Source: an uncultured Eubacteriales bacterium
Lineage (GTDB): Bacteria > Bacillota > Clostridia > Saccharofermentanales > UBA5734
Length of the DNA: 37,410 nucleotides
Assembly: GCA_903919045.1 (NCBI GenBank)
Contig: CAIXGU010000097.1
Span: 1 to 37,410, forward strand
Direction: 5' to 3'
Shown one piece after another: positions 35,621 through 37,410 of the stretch (position 1 is its first letter; every line of letters starts with the position of its first letter). The notes beneath the pieces are model-generated. The model made no database searches, was not told where the DNA came from, and saw only the letters and a list, made by a program, of their open reading frames with translations. The position numbers were made by a program, and so were the translations under genes.

Positions 35621-36685
35621 TCAGAGGAGGGCGCGGAACCGCGCGAGCACCCTCGCGACGTCGGCGCGCGACGCCGCGTGCACCGCGATGGCCCGCAGCG
35701 GGGCGCTTCCGCGGGTGCCCTTCAGGTACCAGGCGAGGTGCTTGCGGAACTCGGTCACGGCCTGGGTCTCCCCGAGCCGGTCGATCGCGAGGTCGAGGTG
35801 GCGCAGGATCAGCGCGGCGCGGGCGTCGGGCGCCGGCTCCCCCGGGACCGCGGGCCACTCCGGGCCCTTCCGGCCGTCCGGGTCGAGCCCGTGCCGGATG
35901 CGCTCGAACACCCACGGGTCGCCGAGCGCGGCGCGGCCGACCATGAGCCCGTCGCACCCCGTCTCGCGCAGCATCCGCCGCGCGTCCGCCGGGGTCCGCA
36001 CGTCGCCGTTCCCGAAGACCGGCACGCGCAGCGCGGCCTTCACCGCCGCGATCGCCGCCCAGTCGGCCGAGCCGGCGTACATCTGGTCGCGCGTCCGGGC
36101 GTGCACGGCGACCATGGCGGCGCCCTCGGCCTCGCAGGCGCGGGCCACCTCGACGGCGTTCGCGGACGCGGCGTCCCAGCCCTTGCGGATCTTCGCGGTC
36201 ACCGGCCGGCGGGCGGCGCGGACCATCGCCCGCACGCACGCGGCGGCTTGCGCGGGGTCCTTCATGAGCGCGCTGCCGGCGCCGTCGTCCACGACCTTGG
36301 GGACGGGGCAGCCGAGGTTCAGGTCGAGGAAGGCGCACTGCGAGAGCAGCGGGTGGTCCTCGACGATCCGGACGGCCTCGCCGAGGTCCTCGGGGTCCGC
36401 GCCGAAGAGCTGGATCGCGACCGGCGCCTCGGCCGGGTCGATCTCCACGTAGCGCCAGGTGCGCTTCAGGCCGGGGTCGCGCCGCATCCCGCGGGCGCTC
36501 GCGAGCTCCGTGCAGACGAGGTCCGCGCCGAGCTCCCGGCACAGCCGCCGGAACGGCAGGTCCGTCGCGCCGGCCATGGGGGCGAGCGCGAGGTTGCCGG
36601 CCAGCAGGACGCCGCCGATCGCGACGGGGTGCAGGAGCGGGGCCGCGACGGAGGCCGCGGGGGTCAGGGCGGGTTCGGGATCCAT
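35621..36685 (-). CDS. dusB: tRNA-dihydrouridine synthase
   Basis: FMN enzyme of 354 residues that reduces uridines in the tRNA D-loop. The TIM-barrel landmarks are present: LAPMAGATDLPFR at the N-terminus, QLFGADPEDL, LNLGCPVPKVV with the catalytic Cys, the AGSALM segment, VHARTRDQMY and VFGNGDV with GLMVGRAALGDPW. The subgroup (DusB-like) is likely but not certain. The ATG at 36685 has GGGAGGAC upstream. It starts 22 bases after the transglutaminase gene and is probably in the same operon. Confidence 0.95.
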   Translation of the reverse strand: MDPEPALTPAASVAAPLLHPVAIGGVLLAGNLALAPMAGATDLPFRRLCRELGADLVCTELASARGMRRDPGLKRTWRYVEIDPAEAPVAIQLFGADPEDLGEAVRIVEDHPLLSQCAFLDLNLGCPVPKVVDDGAGSALMKDPAQAAACVRAMVRAARRPVTAKIRKGWDAASANAVEVARACEAEGAAMVAVHARTRDQMYAGSADWAAIAAVKAALRVPVFGNGDVRTPADARRMLRETGCDGLMVGRAALGDPWVFERIRHGLDPDGRKGPEWPAVPGEPAPDARAALILRHLDLAIDRLGETQAVTEFRKHLAWYLKGTRGSAPLRAIAVHAASRADVARVLARFRALL

Positions 36686-36707
36686 CGTTCGTCCTCCCGC
36701 CCGTAGC

Positions 36708-37410
36708 CTACCACGGAACCGCCCGTCCCCGCGACGGGCGCCGCATCCGGAGCTGCCGCGCGAAGTAGGCGGCCGGGGACAGGCTCGCGCGCAGCCGCCG
36801 CTCGAGCGCCCCGCGGAGCGCCTCCAGGCGGTCGAGGTCGTCCGGCGAGGGGGCGATGCCGCCGTAGCGCAGCGCCTCGACGCACCCGAGCGCCTCGGGC
36901 ACCGGCCGCCCGTCGATCCGCAGCGACGCCTCGGCGCGCGCCGCGAAGGCGCGCAGCGTCTCGCCGGTCTCCGGCCGCAGGTCGAGGCAGGCGAGCTGCG
37001 CGCGCAGGTCCGCGTAGAGGTGCTCGAGCCGCTCGGACGGGTCCGGGAGCCGGCGGGCGACGCAGGCGGGGTCGAGCAGCCGGCGGGCGCGGAGGCGGAC
37101 CGCCCCGCCCGCGGCCGTCCCGAGCGCACCCGCGACGAGGAGGCCGAGGAGCGCGGCGATGCCGCCGGTCGCCTCGCCGCCCGGACTCGGGCTCGGCGTC
37201 GGCGTCTCCGTCGCGTCCGGCCCCGCGGTCGGCGAAGGGGCCCCGGGCGTCTCGGCGGCGGTCGGCGAGGGCGTCGGCAGCGGCGTCCCGTCGCCGACCT
37301 GCGGCGTCGGGTCGAAGGCGAGCCAGCCGACGCCCCGGAAGTACAGCTCGCACCAGGCGTGCGCCGTGCGGCCCGTGGCGACGTAGGCATCCGCGGCCCC
37401 CTCGGGTTCC
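36708..37410 (-). CDS. Membrane transglutaminase-like protein, C-terminal part (5' end outside window)
   Basis: The visible 233 residues begin inside a transglutaminase-core domain: AHAWCELYF with the catalytic His and GVGWLAFDPTPQ with the Asp; the catalytic Cys lies outside the window. A Pro/Thr-rich linker (about 45-75) and a membrane helix (GGIAALLGLLVAGALG) follow, then a cytosolic C-terminal domain resembling DUF4129 (LYADLRAQLACLDLRPETGET). This is the usual ending of large Gram-positive membrane transglutaminases, which sit beside MoxR ATPase and DUF58 genes; those would lie off the right edge. Followed closely by the Dus gene. Confidence 0.85.
   Translation of the reverse strand, partial: EPEGAADAYVATGRTAHAWCELYFRGVGWLAFDPTPQVGDGTPLPTPSPTAAETPGAPSPTAGPDATETPTPSPSPGGEATGGIAALLGLLVAGALGTAAGGAVRLRARRLLDPACVARRLPDPSERLEHLYADLRAQLACLDLRPETGETLRAFAARAEASLRIDGRPVPEALGCVEALRYGGIAPSPDDLDRLEALRGALERRLRASLSPAAYFARQLRMRRPSRGRAVPW

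Overview
The window is about 70% GC, densely packed and almost fully coding, with no intergenic gap above 300 bases, no RNA genes, no insertion sequences and no CRISPR. The gene set points to a strict or facultative anaerobe of the Bacillota (Clostridia-like). It has a complete six-gene Rnf ferredoxin:NAD oxidoreductase, a single-chain pyruvate:ferredoxin oxidoreductase, a DnaD/DnaI-type primosome pair, a zinc-type L28 protein and an EF-G-like GTPase. The unusually high GC argues for a GC-rich, probably uncultured lineage. I cannot place it more precisely from sequence reading alone.

Layout. 1-3047 (minus): an operon of ABC ATPase, ABC-2 permease, CcdA and MsrA, the last running off the left edge. 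3293-8629 (plus): rnfCDGEAB, followed by rpmB and a strong terminator at 8974-9002. 9068-10770 (minus): acpS and a YkfC-like SH3/NlpC-P60 protein whose catalytic residues are gone. 10869-11888 (plus): mannose-6-phosphate isomerase. 11857-26094 (minus): the dnaD/dnaI pair, nifJ, gpmI, a phosphoglycerate kinase-triosephosphate isomerase fusion, a HIRAN protein, and a LacI regulator overlapping a tagaturonate epimerase-GlcNAc-6-P deacetylase fusion. 26277-31939 (plus): a GT2 glycosyltransferase followed by two tandem paralogous polytopic GT-C-like proteins. 31968-35491 (minus): an EF-G-like GTPase and a PHP-NUDIX fusion. 35621-37410 (minus): a tRNA dihydrouridine synthase and the C-terminal part of a membrane transglutaminase.

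How the genes fit together. PGK-TIM, GpmI and PFOR make up much of lower glycolysis through to acetyl-CoA and reduced ferredoxin. Rnf then converts reduced ferredoxin into an ion gradient and NADH. AcpS, the SH3 protein, the GT2/GT-C set and the transglutaminase concern lipid and cell-envelope functions. DnaD/DnaI, L28, EF-G-like and Dus are replication and translation housekeeping.

The most unusual items are: the 917-residue UxaE-NagA fusion with its own LacI regulator and a perfect palindromic operator candidate; the cysteine-free NlpC/P60 pseudoenzyme coupled to acpS; the tandem GT-C duplicates; the PHP-NUDIX fusion; and non-canonical motifs in RnfD, RnfE and the EF-G-like protein. Promoters recur in two styles: a TTGC-type -35 with 17-base spacing, and an extended TGn -10.
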